DNA of 64,000 bases from Scilla litardierei (taxonomy: Eukaryota > Streptophyta > Magnoliopsida > Asparagales > Asparagaceae): assembly GCA_030789695.1 (NCBI GenBank), contig CM061139.1:109962837-110026836 (forward strand), read 5' to 3'. Shown one piece after another: positions 11,967 through 23,279 of this stretch. The notes under the pieces are model-generated. The model worked only from the letters and a program-made list of their open reading frames with translations, was not told the origin of the DNA and searched no databases. Position 1 is the stretch's first letter. Each line of letters begins with the position of its first letter. Position numbers and translations under genes: made by a program.

Positions 11967-12594
11967 ATACCTTTGTCATCCAGCCGCAATTTTCTTGGGA
12001 GGCCTTGATACTTGTGTAGCTTGATGGCATGCACATGTGAGGGGAACAAAATAATGTTGCTTGGAGATTGTAAGGGATTAGGGAATAATGATATGGCTGG
12101 CCTCTTGGTTTTGGTTGCCGCAAGTTTGCTCTCTCTTTGGAGAGGGTTTAAATAGGATTATAGCTAGGGTATTGCAGCCTGAGACAAATCCTAGCTAGGG
12201 TAGGATTTGGTGCGGCCAAGGGGATTTGATTTCATCCCAAATTGATTTGAATCAGTCTTCATTGATATGAATATAAATCTCTTCTTATCTCTCCAATTGC
12301 TATGTGTATAGTACTTTGACCACGTCCAATTGCTAAGTGTATAGTAAATTCTCCATCTTCCAACTTGCTATATGTATAGAAATTTCTCCATCAATTGACT
12401 TAGTCATCACTTTGAAGAACTACGAGTATGCCACTCCTGAAAAGCACTTAACACACACGTTAAATAGTTCATACGTGTTTGTCATCATCAAACTAGAGGT
12501 CCTAGATCGTTGCATCCAACAGTTTACAGATGCTGGTTAAATTTTACATTCATATAGTTCACTTTGTTTTTGATTAGATCTTTTTTGCATGCCT
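11967..12594. other. Unassigned sequence
   Basis: No convincing ORF or element end is visible. A loosely repeated motif (CAATTGCTATGTGTATAG and variants) occurs three times between about 12294 and 12380. This may be flanking DNA of the Copia LTR or decayed repeat. Confidence 0.3.
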
Positions 12595-12722
12595 AGTAGT
12601 AACGGTTGATAGTAGTCTGTAGTAGGCGACGGCGCTTGTGCCCTCTCACCTCTCTTTCTATTATCCTCTAAAACTAACTAGCATTGATTCTTTGTAAATC
12701 ACTTTCATATTAATAAAGATAG
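12595..12722 (+). repeat. Isolated LINE 3' UTR copy
   Basis: The stretch GTAGTCTGTAGTAGGCGACGG ... CTTGTGCCCTCTCACCTCTCTTTC ... ATTAATAAAGATAGC closely parallels the 3' UTR of the LINE at 13815-13945. It is a second, 5'-truncated LINE end in the same orientation, about 1.2 kb upstream of the first. Confidence 0.55.
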
Positions 12723-12779
12723 CCACTTACTCGTCATATATATAAGCTTGTTGGGCTTATGCTACTCTCTTATCATAAT

Positions 12780-13945
12780 GTTGCGTCAGGTATCCATCTT
12801 ACATGGAGGCTTCTATCTTCTGATGGGTCGTGGGCTAAGAATATGAGAGGTCACTACATTCTTGGCAGATTGTGATTTTTCAGTGCTCAAGCTAAGGCCA
12901 TTAATTCTAGTACATGGAAATTCCTTCTTCGCTCCTGTTCCATTTCTCACAGACTCATCAGGCGTATCGTTAGAGATGGTTCTTCTACATCCTTTTAGTA
13001 TGATAATTGGTGGCCTTGTGGTCATATAGCTCTTCTCCATGAGGTTCCAGTGGGAGCAGAACATAAGCTTGTTAGTGATTACTAGTCCACTAATGGGTGG
13101 AAGAATAACCCTGATACTCATGATTTGCATCATGTTATTAGGTCGGTCTACCTCGCGTAAGGCAGTGATGCGTGGGATTGGGTTTCTGGCCCCTCCTGCA
13201 CATTTCGTGCTGCTTGGGAGGGAGCCCGCTCTGTTGGCTCCCCCTTTCCTTTTTACAGGTTGGTTTGGTACAGTAAGCATATTCCCAAGATGGCGATCAC
13301 TCTACTTCGAGCATTCCATGGTAAGCTTCCCACGATGGATATTCTTGAAAAAATGGGGGTGGCATCTAGCCAGCTTTGTGTCTTTGTAAAGATGATGCCA
13401 TAGAAAGTGTGGATCAATTATTTTTTGAATGCAATTACTCCTGCTACATCCTCTGCAGAAGCCTCCTCAAGCTAGGTATCACTTCTACGGCACTGCGTTT
13501 CCTAGCTGAAGTGGGTGATCTTTTCCTTTCCAAGTTTAACAGAAAGGACAGTGTGAGCATATTGGCAAAAACAGCTTTAGCTTCCATGGTTTGGCACATC
13601 TGGAAGCAGAGTAATAACAGAATTTTTGAAGGAAAGGGGGTGGAGAAAACTATCTTATTTGAGGCCATCACATCTGATGTTCAAATTGCGCTGCGTGATA
13701 TTGATAGAGATGACCCTTCTGCGGCTGCAATACATGCAAATTGGGGATTTTGGGATACTTGACTCTTGTATATGGATTATACTTGTACCTTTTTTTCTTT
13801 TCCTTATTTTACCAGAGGTTAGGCTAGTTGGGTAGTAGTTTGTAGGGGGTGACGGTGCGTGTGCCTTATCCCCTCTCTTTCTCCATCCCACTTAGTCTCC
13901 CTATTGGATCATTTTGTATTGTTTTTGGATATTAATAAAGATGCA
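12780..13945 (+). pseudogene. 5'-truncated LINE (L1 type): RT C-terminal region with zf-RVT domain
   Basis: Three-frame reading recovers the end of a plant LINE ORF2. There is a S-S-x-W-K segment, a D-G-S-S-T-S-F-x-Y-D-N-W-W motif near 12975-13015, and a zinc-binding RT-associated domain (zf-RVT) across 13280-13600, including the D-Q-L-F-F-E-C and M-V-W-H-I-W-K hallmarks. The longest open piece is 13376-13762. In-frame stops near 12870, 13000, 13083 and 13160 show it is dead. The 3' UTR ends with ATTAATAAAG about 13935, next to the (TA)n tract. LINE ORF2 supplies endonuclease and RT for target-primed insertion; only the C-terminal end remains here. Confidence 0.75.
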
Positions 13946-13957
13946 CAATTACTCTCC

Positions 13958-13960
<3 letters not shown>

Positions 13961-14056
<96 letters not shown>
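13961..14056. repeat. (TA)n microsatellite
   Basis: About 95 bp of nearly pure TA, with one TT interruption near 14030. It flanks the palindromic MITE on the left. A matching tract lies on its other side at 17442-17503, so the MITE entered a TA array. Confidence 0.95.
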
Positions 14057-14915
14057 ATGGCTATCATACGTCATATGAGAGCCTCTCTCATACGCCCTCT
14101 CACATAAAGCATCTGTCACGACCCGCTTCCCTAAAATGGAGGCGAGGCGTGAGAAGTCCGCTCAGACTTGGAGCTGTGAGGCTCCAGTCTGTAAAGCGTC
14201 TGGAATAACCGAGTATAGGTCCTTGCAAATGCGAAGCAGAACAACAATAATAAAGAAAAGAGACAGATAATATAATTATTCAAATCTCAGAATGTCCACA
14301 ATAAATTCCAACATCACAGAAAAGCCACCAGGCTAAAAGAAGAGTCTAAAAGGCCCAAGCATGGCCAACAGAAATAATCAACGTACAGAAAGAAAAGTGC
14401 TACGCACTGACAACTAACAACAACCTAAGCAGAAACAACCCAAAAGCAGTCTCTACGACTGGTCACCGGTGTCCTCGTACTCCACGTCAACGGTGGACCC
14501 AGGCTCAATGTCAACAGACACCCCGTCCTCAGCAACGGGCTCTGGCTCAGCAACTAACATGCGACACCCAAAAGAGACGAGGGTGCATGTCAGCAAAGTC
14601 TACAAAGACTTTGTGCAAGAAAACTAAAAGGAAGGTAAAACAACCTAGCAGTTCTAAAAGTATGCGATGACATGGCAGTTTAATGCATGGATGCAACAAG
14701 TGAGACAATGCAATAAGTATGACATGGCAGCAAGTATAACATGGCAACAAGTATAACATGGCAAGGGTAGCAAAGCTACTAAAATATTCACACGGATTTT
14801 ACAAGTCAAGTAAACACGTCGTGCACAGAGTTTACGTCTTACAGCTGAAGTGGCTGTATGGGCACACTTCTACGCTGAGTGGTCACTTAATCCTACCCCT
14901 CCACGTGTAATCGGA

Positions 14916-15133
14916 CATTGGCTTTTGACCAACACTTGTAGCCCGCTTCTGGATCACGAACCAGGAAGTGTATTTGGCATAGGGTTGTGCCTGCAACGCA
15001 GGTGCCTAGCCTCAACAAGTCGGGCATTGGCTTTTGACCTACACATGTAGCCCGCTTCTGGATCACGAGCCAGGAAGTGTATTTGGCATAGGGTTGTGCC
15101 TGCAACGCAGGTGCCTAACCTGAACAAGAAAGT
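14916..15133. repeat. 109-bp tandem duplication within the solo LTR
   Basis: CATTGGCTTTTGACC starts at 14916 and 15025. Each copy continues through AGCCCGCTTCTGGATCACG and GGTTGTGCCTGCAACGCAGG with few changes. Confidence 0.85.
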
Positions 15134-16092
15134 ACGTAGCGTGTGCTACAAATGCAACATTCAAGCATGGATGACATGGCATGTCAAGTTATAATTTTAG
15201 TGCGTACAGATAAGGAATTTAAACATGACAGGCATGGCAGTGCACAAGTAAAGAGCATATAGTTATGAAAATTAAACGTGACAGGCAGCAATGCATGAAT
15301 GACATGGCAGGGTGACAGATCTAGCTTCGTTGTCAGGCTAGATCTTAAAATTGCGTCTAGGCGAGTATCATTTCGTCGCCTAGTCTCTTTTACGCCTAAA
15401 ACAAGAAATGGCCTAAAGCACGGCCTAAACAAAGAACTGGCAAGTTTCACTTGCCTGCAATCAATCGTTCTGAATACACCGTCCAAACAGTCCAGTCTAC
15501 TTATGTGCTCAGATCCACCAGCCTACAGTCCCAAATTGAATTATCATTATTAGTGAATTACCAGACAATAAAATTACTGATTTTTATCTTGTTTAACATG
15601 GATGGGTTGGGGGTCCTAAGTGTTCAGAAATTTACTCTTACACGATTCGAGAGCTACACTGGCGTCGGGTAGCGACGCCAGGGGTTGCAATAATAGAAAA
15701 TGCTCCACGTCCAGATTCCAATTAAGATTCCACGCTCTCCAATTCTCGGGCAGCGACCAACTCAGCGAAAAAGATTCCAAACAGCGAGTAATAGGTCGGT
15801 AGGCGTTTTCACGGCTCCCGGGAAGCCGTAACAACGAACCGACGTACACGAAGTCTACGACATTGAGCGTCGTAGGGGATGCTCGTAACGTCAGAAAACA
15901 CCCCTAGGAGAAGTAGGGGGATGTCGGAAGATCCCAACAGCGAGAGTGAACGAAGGGGAGCCGAAACGACGCGTTGCGACGTCGTTTGAAACACGAACAG
16001 CGGAAGCTCACTGTTTCAGAGGCTTGAACGACAGAGGGGGACTGTCGTGATGGTGCAGGGGTCCAAGGGGAATGCGGGGACGTCGGAGGGGC

Positions 16093-16192
16093 GACTCACG
16101 GTGGCGGCGGCGGCGGCGGCCGGAAGCGGCCGCGGCGGCTGCGGCGGCCGCGGCTGCTGCGGCGGCCGCTGCTGCTGCTGCTGCGAAAAACA
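16093..16192. repeat. GGC/GCT trinucleotide-rich tract
   Basis: About 100 bp of GCG/GGC and CTG triplets inside the solo LTR. On the minus strand it would encode a run of alanines, which I regard as an artefact. Confidence 0.8.
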
Positions 16193-17437
16193 CTGCCCGA
16201 TGGTAGTTTTCGGCGGGGCTTCCGGATAGGGGGCTGGAGGGATGATTGACGGGGGTCGCTGCCGTGTGGGGCGCTGCTGTGGGCAGCGTCTGGCGGTGTT
16301 GCAGCGTCGCCAGGCTGCTGCTGCGAAGCGAAACAGCCAAATTCCGTGCGGGGCGGTGCTAGGTGGGTTTCCAGTGGATCACTGGCGGAGCTCCGGGGTC
16401 AGGTCGCTGAGGGGGTTGCCGGCGAGAGGCTGGATGTGATGGTTTGCGGGGGGGTTGAAGACACGAAGCGGCGTCGGGGTTGATTGCAAGCGGCGTCGGG
16501 GGCGGTTGCTTGCGATGCTGGGAGAGGAAACGCCAAAAAGCCCTAGGTTATGATGAAATGGTGCAGCTCATGTGGGTAGTTATAGCTAAGGTTTGTAGGG
16601 TTAGTTAGGGACTGATTTTTATATTATAAAAATTATTATTATAGTAAAAACTAACCCACATCCTCTCCCTCTCCCTCATGCGTGTGTGTGTGGCCAAAGT
16701 GGGCAAGGGCCATGTCAAAGTAATTTGGGATGAATATTATAATAATAATAATAATAAGGAAAGTAACCAAGGAAACTTAGGGCTAAACCGATATTTAAAC
16801 TGGAGAAAAAGCGTAAGTAGGTCAAACGGGGCTAGAAAATTGTAAGCTAAATACTGGGGTGACCGTACCGACGAGATAAACAGAACAAAAAAACGGATCA
16901 CAATTTCGACGACGAGAAACGAAATTAAAAATAAAAAGGCCTCACGACAAAAGTGAAAATCGTGACGTCTCATCAAACAAAGTCAAATCGTGAAAGAACG
17001 ACCCGTGAAATGACGTTCCAAATTAATTCCACAATTTAATATTCTTCGAGAGGGTCACAACGGCATACACACTATAGGGTTCGGATACAGACAAAGTCTA
17101 AAATAAATACGTGCACGAACAAGACTACGTGCACGTAAAGCGTATAAAGGATACGGGGTCCAAAGGCGACAGTAATTCCAAGTTGGGCACACATCGGGGT
17201 TGGCTTGCTAAGGATGCAACCAAGGTTCTACGGCCCTATCGACTCAACAACATGACCCACATACAAAGCAACAATACCAATCAGGTACCCGAAATTGCTA
17301 TACGCACAGCCGTATTACGAATAGTGAATATCGACCGTTACAACATCCAAGTACAAGCCCATGTGGGCTTATACTTGGGTGCTTTATGTGAGAGGGAATA
17401 TGAGAGAGTCTCTCATATGGCGTAAAATAGCCATTAT

Positions 17438-17441
<4 letters not shown>

Positions 17442-17503
<62 letters not shown>
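17442..17503. repeat. (TA)n microsatellite
   Basis: Pure TA tract between the two palindromic elements. Confidence 0.95.
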
Positions 17504-17506
<3 letters not shown>

Positions 17507-17879
17507 AAATGGAGAAGAGATGACCGCGCTGGAAATTTTTCCAGCGATGTCAGCGATCTGAGGTCCCTCCCGTATTTTTTTAAAAAATATTTTTGCAGTT
17601 GGTAGATATACTTGTTAGAAAGCTCCCCACAAATTTTCAGGTCGATCTGATACCGTTTGAGCCTCCGTTCATCGATTTCAAAAACGTTGCACAAAACTGT
17701 CCACAGTTTTGCGCAACGTTTTTGAAGCGCAACGTTTTTGAAATCGATGAACGGAGGCTCAAAAGGTGTCAGATCGACCTGAAAATTTGTGGGGAGCTTC
17801 CTAACAAGTATATCTAACTACTGAAAAAAAATTAGGTCATCCAAAATGCTGACAGCGCTGTCAGCACTGGTCCATTAAC

Positions 17880-17882
<3 letters not shown>
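17504..17882. mobile_element. Second palindromic (foldback) MITE
   Basis: The arms 17598-17690 and 17729-17819 are inverted repeats of about 92 bp with few mismatches (key blocks CTCCCCACAAATTTTCAGGT and CATCGATTTCAAAAACGTTG). They are separated by about 38 bp that contain a smaller inverted repeat (CAAAACTGT/ACAGTTTTG). The outer parts are less symmetric. It lies exactly between two (TA)n tracts, again suggesting TA-targeted insertion. It encodes nothing. Confidence 0.75.

Positions 17883-17971
<89 letters not shown>
17883..17971. repeat. (TA)n microsatellite
   Basis: About 88 bp of TA on the right of the second palindromic MITE. Confidence 0.95.
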
Positions 17972-17973
<2 letters not shown>

Positions 17974-17987
17974 AGGAAGGATCAAAT

Positions 17988-18362
17988 TGTTGGATCATGT
18001 GGATGGCAAACAACACTAGAAGGGGGGTTTAATAGTGGTGTACGAATAGTAAACTTTTTCAATTCGTTAATAAGCACAAATAAAACCCTTCTAATGTTGC
18101 CTAAGAAACCAAGTAGAGTGATTTACGCTTGATTCTTAATCAACAATGTAATCTTAACAAATAATAAGAAAACGAATTATAATCAAATAAGATTACAAGA
18201 GATCTTTACAAAGATAGATCTTTACACATCGGTAATAAATAAATGAACTTTGCAATAATATGAAGATAGAATTACAAAGATACAAATGTTAGCAAATGAA
18301 ATAAACTGCGTGTACAACAAAGATAAACAATCACAGAAAAGACAAACGTAGAGACAAGCCCC
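17988..18362 (-). repeat. Fragment of a Sirevirus-type Copia LTR (tentative)
   Basis: Read on the minus strand it ends with CACTATTAAACCCCCCTTCT ... GATCCAACA. This is the style of Sirevirus LTR ends, where a C-run box is followed by CTAG and TCCAACA, and the gag-only Sirevirus LTR in this window has the same ending. The 5' part is missing and no PBS abuts it. The right border, where Athila-like sequence starts, is approximate. Confidence 0.45.
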
Positions 18363-18390
18363 GGGCCCCACTTCACTCTCGATAGATGTT

Positions 18391-19152
18391 ATGGCCCGGA
18401 TGAAGATGCTTCATCCCCACGGTCGCAGGCACTGTGTGTGGTTGCACGGGGATTGGATTCCAGCGATGGATCTCCTTATCCCCACTGCCTACATGCTTGA
18501 GGCTGAGGATGCTGAGCAGGCACCCCCTGCACCACCTGTTGACCTCGTGATCCCTCAGCATGCACATGCACTGTCTGCACCTCCCGACACTTCTGTCCAC
18601 ACTTCTGTCAGTGTCGGGAGCACCTTAGCTGAGTCCACCACCACCACCACCACCACCACCACAGAGCCTATGTCCGTCGATCCTATCACCTCTCTTAGCC
18701 CCGAGCGTCCCACCACCATTTTAGAGACCGGCGAGACCTCCTTTACCACCGCAGTGGCGGTCCTGACCTCGGTTTTTTCCACGGCCACCCCGGTCATCGG
18801 CCCTTCTGACCCCACTGTCGATGTCTTTACCGAGAGTGTCGTGACTTCTGTCCCCACTTCTGCGTCACTGACCTCTCCTGCTGCCTCGTCACCCATTTTG
18901 CTTTCCACTTCTGCTGCTGCTGCTGCTTCTGCTTCGACTCAGCCTGCGTCTCAGCCTCACACCGAGGTTGGGCATCCCTTACCGAGCACAGCACCCCTTC
19001 CACACTTTCCTGCTGGCCCCATCCTATACACCGCCCGCCAAAGACAGCCCCGCAACTCACATGTTCAACCTGTGCATCCCTCCGCTCCACCACCCCCTGA
19101 CACTCTAGTTCAGAGCATTCGTGCTCTAGAGGGGGCTGTTAGTGGACTTTGA
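18391..19152 (+). pseudogene. C-terminal part of a retrotransposon 3' ORF (env-like position), Ser/Thr/Pro-rich
   Basis: The open frame has 253 codons and is rich in Ser, Thr, Pro and Ala, with a (CAC)n-coded threonine run near 18635-18661. After the stop at about 19150 the same frame continues (to about 19250) with a heptad-like A-M-V-S-S-V-Q-S-R segment, so the stop looks like a mutation. The composition and position between pol and the polypurine tract resemble the tail of the env-like ORF in Sirevirus C (60929-62545), but direct homology is not evident. It has no upstream domain here, and the start codon is arbitrary. Confidence 0.4.
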
Positions 19153-20953
19153 GGAGATTTTAGGGCTCTCTCTGCCATGGTCAGTTCTGTGCAGTCCCGC
19201 GTCGCCCTTCTTCACGATATTCAGGCTTGCCTGAATCAGATACTTGCGTGACTGCCTCCACTACCCCCACCCACCCAGCAGATACCACGACCTCCACCAA
19301 CGCCACCACCTCTGCCACAGGACGGTGATGGTGCATTGCCACCACCAGCGTAGGCACACTCTTGATGCCTCTGATATTTTTTGTCGTTTTGCTGCCCATT
19401 TGTTCCAGGGCCTAGTGTTTGATTTTTGCCCCCCTCCTCCACGTATTATTATTTTGGTACTTTCTTGATCATATATTTTTATATCTTTCTGGGAGTGAGG
19501 GAGAGAATTTTTGGGGACACTCATATCTGCATCATCCTGATCTTTGCATACATCACATTCATTCGCATTTTATTTTATTTTTCTTTTTCTTTCTTTTTCA
19601 TTATGCATGCATCCTCACCCACCCCCCCCATCTCACGTCTCTCAGTGTGCCACACTATGCACATTGAGGACACTGTGCACTTCAGCTTGGGGGAGTGAGT
19701 TCTCACACTTTTTCATTTTTGCCACCCTTTATTTTTCGTTTTCTCACGTTTTCCTTTCCACTTTTGCACTTATTTTCACCACTTTTTCGTTTTTTATCAT
19801 GCATCACGTTTTCTTTTCCTTTTTTGAGTTTGATGCATTGTATATAGTTCTATTTTCTTTTATCTTTGTTTCTTTCATCCTTTGCTAGAGATGATTTTTC
19901 TGTGATGATGATGACGCGGTGTTAGCTTATCTACATATGCATGCTATTTTGTCACGTCATAGCTTTTGTTTCAGATATCATATGCTATGTCCTGCTTTGC
20001 ATTTTGAAATAGTAACCCACTCTTTTCATGTATGAATATGGATGAAATTCTGTTATTAGCTGATGTCTGATGATTCATATGTATGCTTTTCATAGAAAAC
20101 ACACCAAGCTTCACGCATTGTCTGCTTATATTTGGAGTACTGCTCTCCTCTCTCATATCACTTCCTATTGCATGAATTGTACGCTTCACCTTCAGGTTGA
20201 TTGAATGTTTGCTAGGATGATATATCTGGACTAGTTTACTTGTTGGGATTAAACTGAGTAGATTATATTACTCTGCTGATAGTTGTCATGCACGTCCTAT
20301 AGAGTGAACTGAGTGATACATTGATTTCTTTCTCCACATATCTTGAGCATTATTTCTCTACTTGAAATTCATTGGTGAATCCCCCCTAGCAAGTCTATTA
20401 TCGGCATTTCCCCCGCTATTAATTTCCATGCTCAAAATCCCCAAAATCAAAAAGAAAAAAATATACATGTATATACTTCTCTCTTTCGATTTGGGATCGC
20501 TTATGTATATATGTTTATTCAAAAAGAGAGAGAAATATTGAGAAAAAGAAAAGAAAAGAGAAAAAGAAGTTCATAACGATCCCATATCATACGCTTTCTC
20601 TCATTCTTCCCTCTTTTGTTTTATTTTTACTTTTTTGTAGCTTCAAAAGAAATGGGGAATGTACATATTGATTTGTTTATGCCACCACGCTTATGGATAA
20701 GCTTGGGGGAGAGGATCCAATGATGTGTGAGAGAGTGACTACTTGACGGTGCATGACAACCTAGGCTAAGTAATCTTCTATACTCGGTGAGATTGCTAAA
20801 GTTTCACGAAATCCAGAAATCGACACTTAGCATTCATTTCATGAAAACCGTGCTTTTCTATTCTTACTATTCCATATCGTGTGATATCTCTTATACTCCT
20901 TATAGAAAGCATTCAATTGAAAAGTGTGTGAGCTATGGTTATGCATACCGCTT
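19153..20953 (+). other. 3' non-coding region of element A, left of the Sirevirus insertion
   Basis: Low-complexity T-rich and purine-rich sequence without a convincing ORF. Two purine motifs (CAGCTTGGGGGAGTGAG near 19683 and AAGCTTGGGGGAGAGG near 20701) look like extra polypurine tracts. An oligo-A/G tract lies at 20520-20570. It ends at the target-site pentamer CGCTT. Confidence 0.5.
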
Positions 20954-23237
20954 TGTTAGGAGCAACGATCTAGGATCTTGGTTTGATGATGACAAACGTG
21001 TCGGTATATCTAATGTGTGTGCTCAGTGTGTTTCAGGCTTGGCGAAACAATATATTCTCAGTATTTGGCGGAATTGCTATTCGTATAGCATCTTAGGGGA
21101 AGAAGGAAGTGTGTGTGCAAAGGAGTTAGACTTGGTCCAAAGAGACAAAGAGATGGCACCAAATTTGGATTCAAAATAGATTTGTTCATATCTTTTAACT
21201 ATTTTTTCCAAATAGTTGATCATACCCATTACCTATTCAAACTCCTAATCAAATCATCCAAAATCCCAACTACTTTGTATCAATCCCCTAGCACATCCTA
21301 TAAAAGGCCACCTCCCAAAACCCTTTAAAAAACGACGGCCTAAAAAGAAGAAAAAGTGGTGCGACAACAAAAAGAGTGGGGCTACAAATTTCGTAGGGCA
21401 ATCACATCAACTTTGGGCACAATCCTTTTACGGCAATCAAAGTACAAACCCCTAAATATCATCTCCAAGCCCAATCATCTTCACGTACCAAAGCTTTATC
21501 ATCTCCAAAGAAAACCCTCACCTCATCTCGCCGGCATCAAAGAGGAGTCGCGCCTCTAAGAAAACATCGCCGTTGAACGAGGTCATCTCCGTCCCGAGGA
21601 GCCACTGCCGAAGGAGAGCTGCTGCACCGACGTTACTGGTTGAAGTGGCGCTCGAAGACGTCGCCGGAGGCGCTGTTGACGAAGGAGGAGCGGTCACCGC
21701 TGCTGCACGCCGTGAAGCGAAGGAGATCGCCGCTGCCGTCGTCCCATCAGAGGTGCCTGCTACCCTAAATCGAGACGAAGTCGCCGTGGGTAGTCGTCGA
21801 GGAGAAGCGCCGCACGAAGCTGCCATTGCAAAGCCATCACACCGGAGCTGCTGCACGAACGAAGACAACGTCGACATCGTGAACCGCTGCCGTGAACCAG
21901 TCGTCGTCTCCTGAAGGACCCACTGCTGCCAAAGCTTGCTGACGTCGCCGCCGCACGAAACAAGAAGACGTCATCTCAAAGAAGAGGTCGTCGCCGTTGA
22001 AGCTGAACGTCATCTTCAAAACAGATCATCTCACGTCGAGGTCGTCGGAGAAGACGACGAGCGAACACCGAGAAGAAGTCGACTCACATCGGAGGAAAGT
22101 CGCTCGCCGTCGAGATCCTGAAGACGTTGCCACTGCTTGAACGTCGCCGTCACCGCTGCGTCAACCGGAGGTCATCACCGAAGAACCCGCTGTCGAAGAA
22201 GAACTCGTCGAAGAGCTAGCCATCGCAGCTGCAGCGTGGAAGCCTCGCCGCCGGAAGTTGCCATCGCCGTGGAGATCATCGTCGCTTGTTCGATCACCAT
22301 TTCCGTCGAGAGCTGATCGTCGGAGTTGCCGTCGAACGAGTCGGAGATCGCTGCATGCGAAAACGAAGAGAAGCAGCGCTCTGTGAAATCACAACGAATC
22401 AAATCAACGGCGGGGATCAACTCCAAGCAATTGAAATCAACGGCCGGGATTAATTTCATCGGACGGAAAAATTTGCTGAAGCGCGAATTTTGGGAGGCGA
22501 CGTGGCAGGTGATTTAAAGGGAACTACTGAGCACACCGACCGCTTTTAAATAGGATTTGAACTGAGTTACTCTGCGTACCGACGGCTTATTTAAAGGAGG
22601 TTGCTGAACGCACAGACCGACCATTTATTAAAGGATTGAACTGAAATTGCTTTGCGCACAGACCAGTGCATATCTTGACATCCAGGAGTCGGATTGAGAC
22701 ACCGTTTGCGTCAGATTGGAGCTGACGACGTGCTGATTGACAGAGACGCCTACACGGACACAAACTGAGCATTTCTAAACTCTTAAACTCTTTTATTTGT
22801 GTCTTAGTGTAACGTTCTCTGTGGGGAAACTTTTACCTATTTTTGTGGACTATTTTGGGACTTGTCTAGTTGGGGCTAGACAAGTGGGACCCAGCTAGTT
22901 TGGGACTAGCTGGTAGAAAGCTTTGCTAGGATTGATAGTGAGAGGAAACACTGTGTGTGGGGTACTGAGAGTCTGGCGAGTGTAGAGGCGTAGAGGGTGC
23001 TCTGAGCGTGCTCTAACTTGTGACTTTGTACCTATTGCACTATTCAATCTAGTATTAGCTTTGGGGGCTGGAGTAGGTCGTTGGGACGACCAAACCAGGG
23101 TAAATCTGCTGTGTACTCTGTGTCTGCTCTTCATTACTCTGGTTGTGCTTTTAACTGCGTGTGATTTCTCGTGGGTTGCACGAGAATTTTTTATTAGCCT
23201 ATTCACCCCCCCTCTAGGCTAGGATCCAGATCCAACA
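20954..23237 (+). repeat. 5' LTR of the gag-only Sirevirus, 2284 bp
   Basis: It runs from TGTTAGGAGCAACG to GGATCCAGATCCAACA. The TATA box is CTATAAAAGG (21298-21307). About 21540-22300 is GA/CG-rich with a strong GTC-GTC-like triplet rhythm that opens frames on both strands. I read this as an untranslated leader, not a gene. The end carries the Sirevirus C-run box (CACCCCCCCTCTAGG). Confidence 0.9.
21298..21307 (+). promoter_or_regulatory. LTR TATA box (gag-only Sirevirus)
   Basis: CTATAAAAGG lies about 345 bp into the LTR and is preserved in the right LTR at about 26758-26768. Confidence 0.6.
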
Positions 23238-23238
23238 A

Positions 23239-23251
23239 GTGGTATCGGAGC
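23239..23251 (+). other. Primer-binding site (initiator Met-tRNA)
   Basis: GTGGTATCGGAGCC starts one base after the LTR end. It is the usual Copia PBS TGGTATCRGAGC. Confidence 0.85.
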
Positions 23252-23279
23252 CAATTTAGTAGATCTAGCCTAGTTGACC

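Larger units (their letters stand above)
14114..17342 (-). mobile_element. Solo LTR of a Ty3/gypsy (Tekay-like) element, 3229 bp
   Basis: The plus strand begins TGTCACGACCCG and ends CGACCGTTACA. Read on the minus strand this is TGTAACGGTCG...CGGGTCGTGACA, the same end style as the LARD LTR. Flanking pentamers GCATC (14109-14113) and ACATC (17343-17347) form a target duplication with one mismatch. No second LTR, gag or pol is present, so it is a solo LTR left by unequal recombination. ORFs within it (for example a polyalanine one at 16008-16340) come from repeats. Confidence 0.75.
14056..17435. mobile_element. Palindromic MITE split by a solo LTR
   Basis: AATGGCTATCATACGTCATA at 14056 is mirrored by the reverse complement of 17380-17435 (ends ...TATGGCGTAAAATAGCCATT). 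The inverted arms match for about 56 bp. Removing the LTR at 14114-17342 and one copy of its target duplication joins the arms through CAAGTACAAGCCC-ATGTGGGCTTATACTTG. The original element was thus a near-perfect palindrome of about 150 bp. Its flanks are TA repeats, so the target duplication cannot be told from the microsatellite. The superfamily is not assigned. Confidence 0.75.

Noticed and set aside
16008..16340. 110-codon ORF with a long alanine run, minus strand
   Set aside because: Produced by GCC/CTG triplet repeats inside a solo LTR; no domain, and frames are open on both strands.
17988..18362. Left LTR of element A
   Set aside because: It does not resemble the A 3' LTR (29039-30876) and its C-run ending is of Sirevirus style on the opposite strand.
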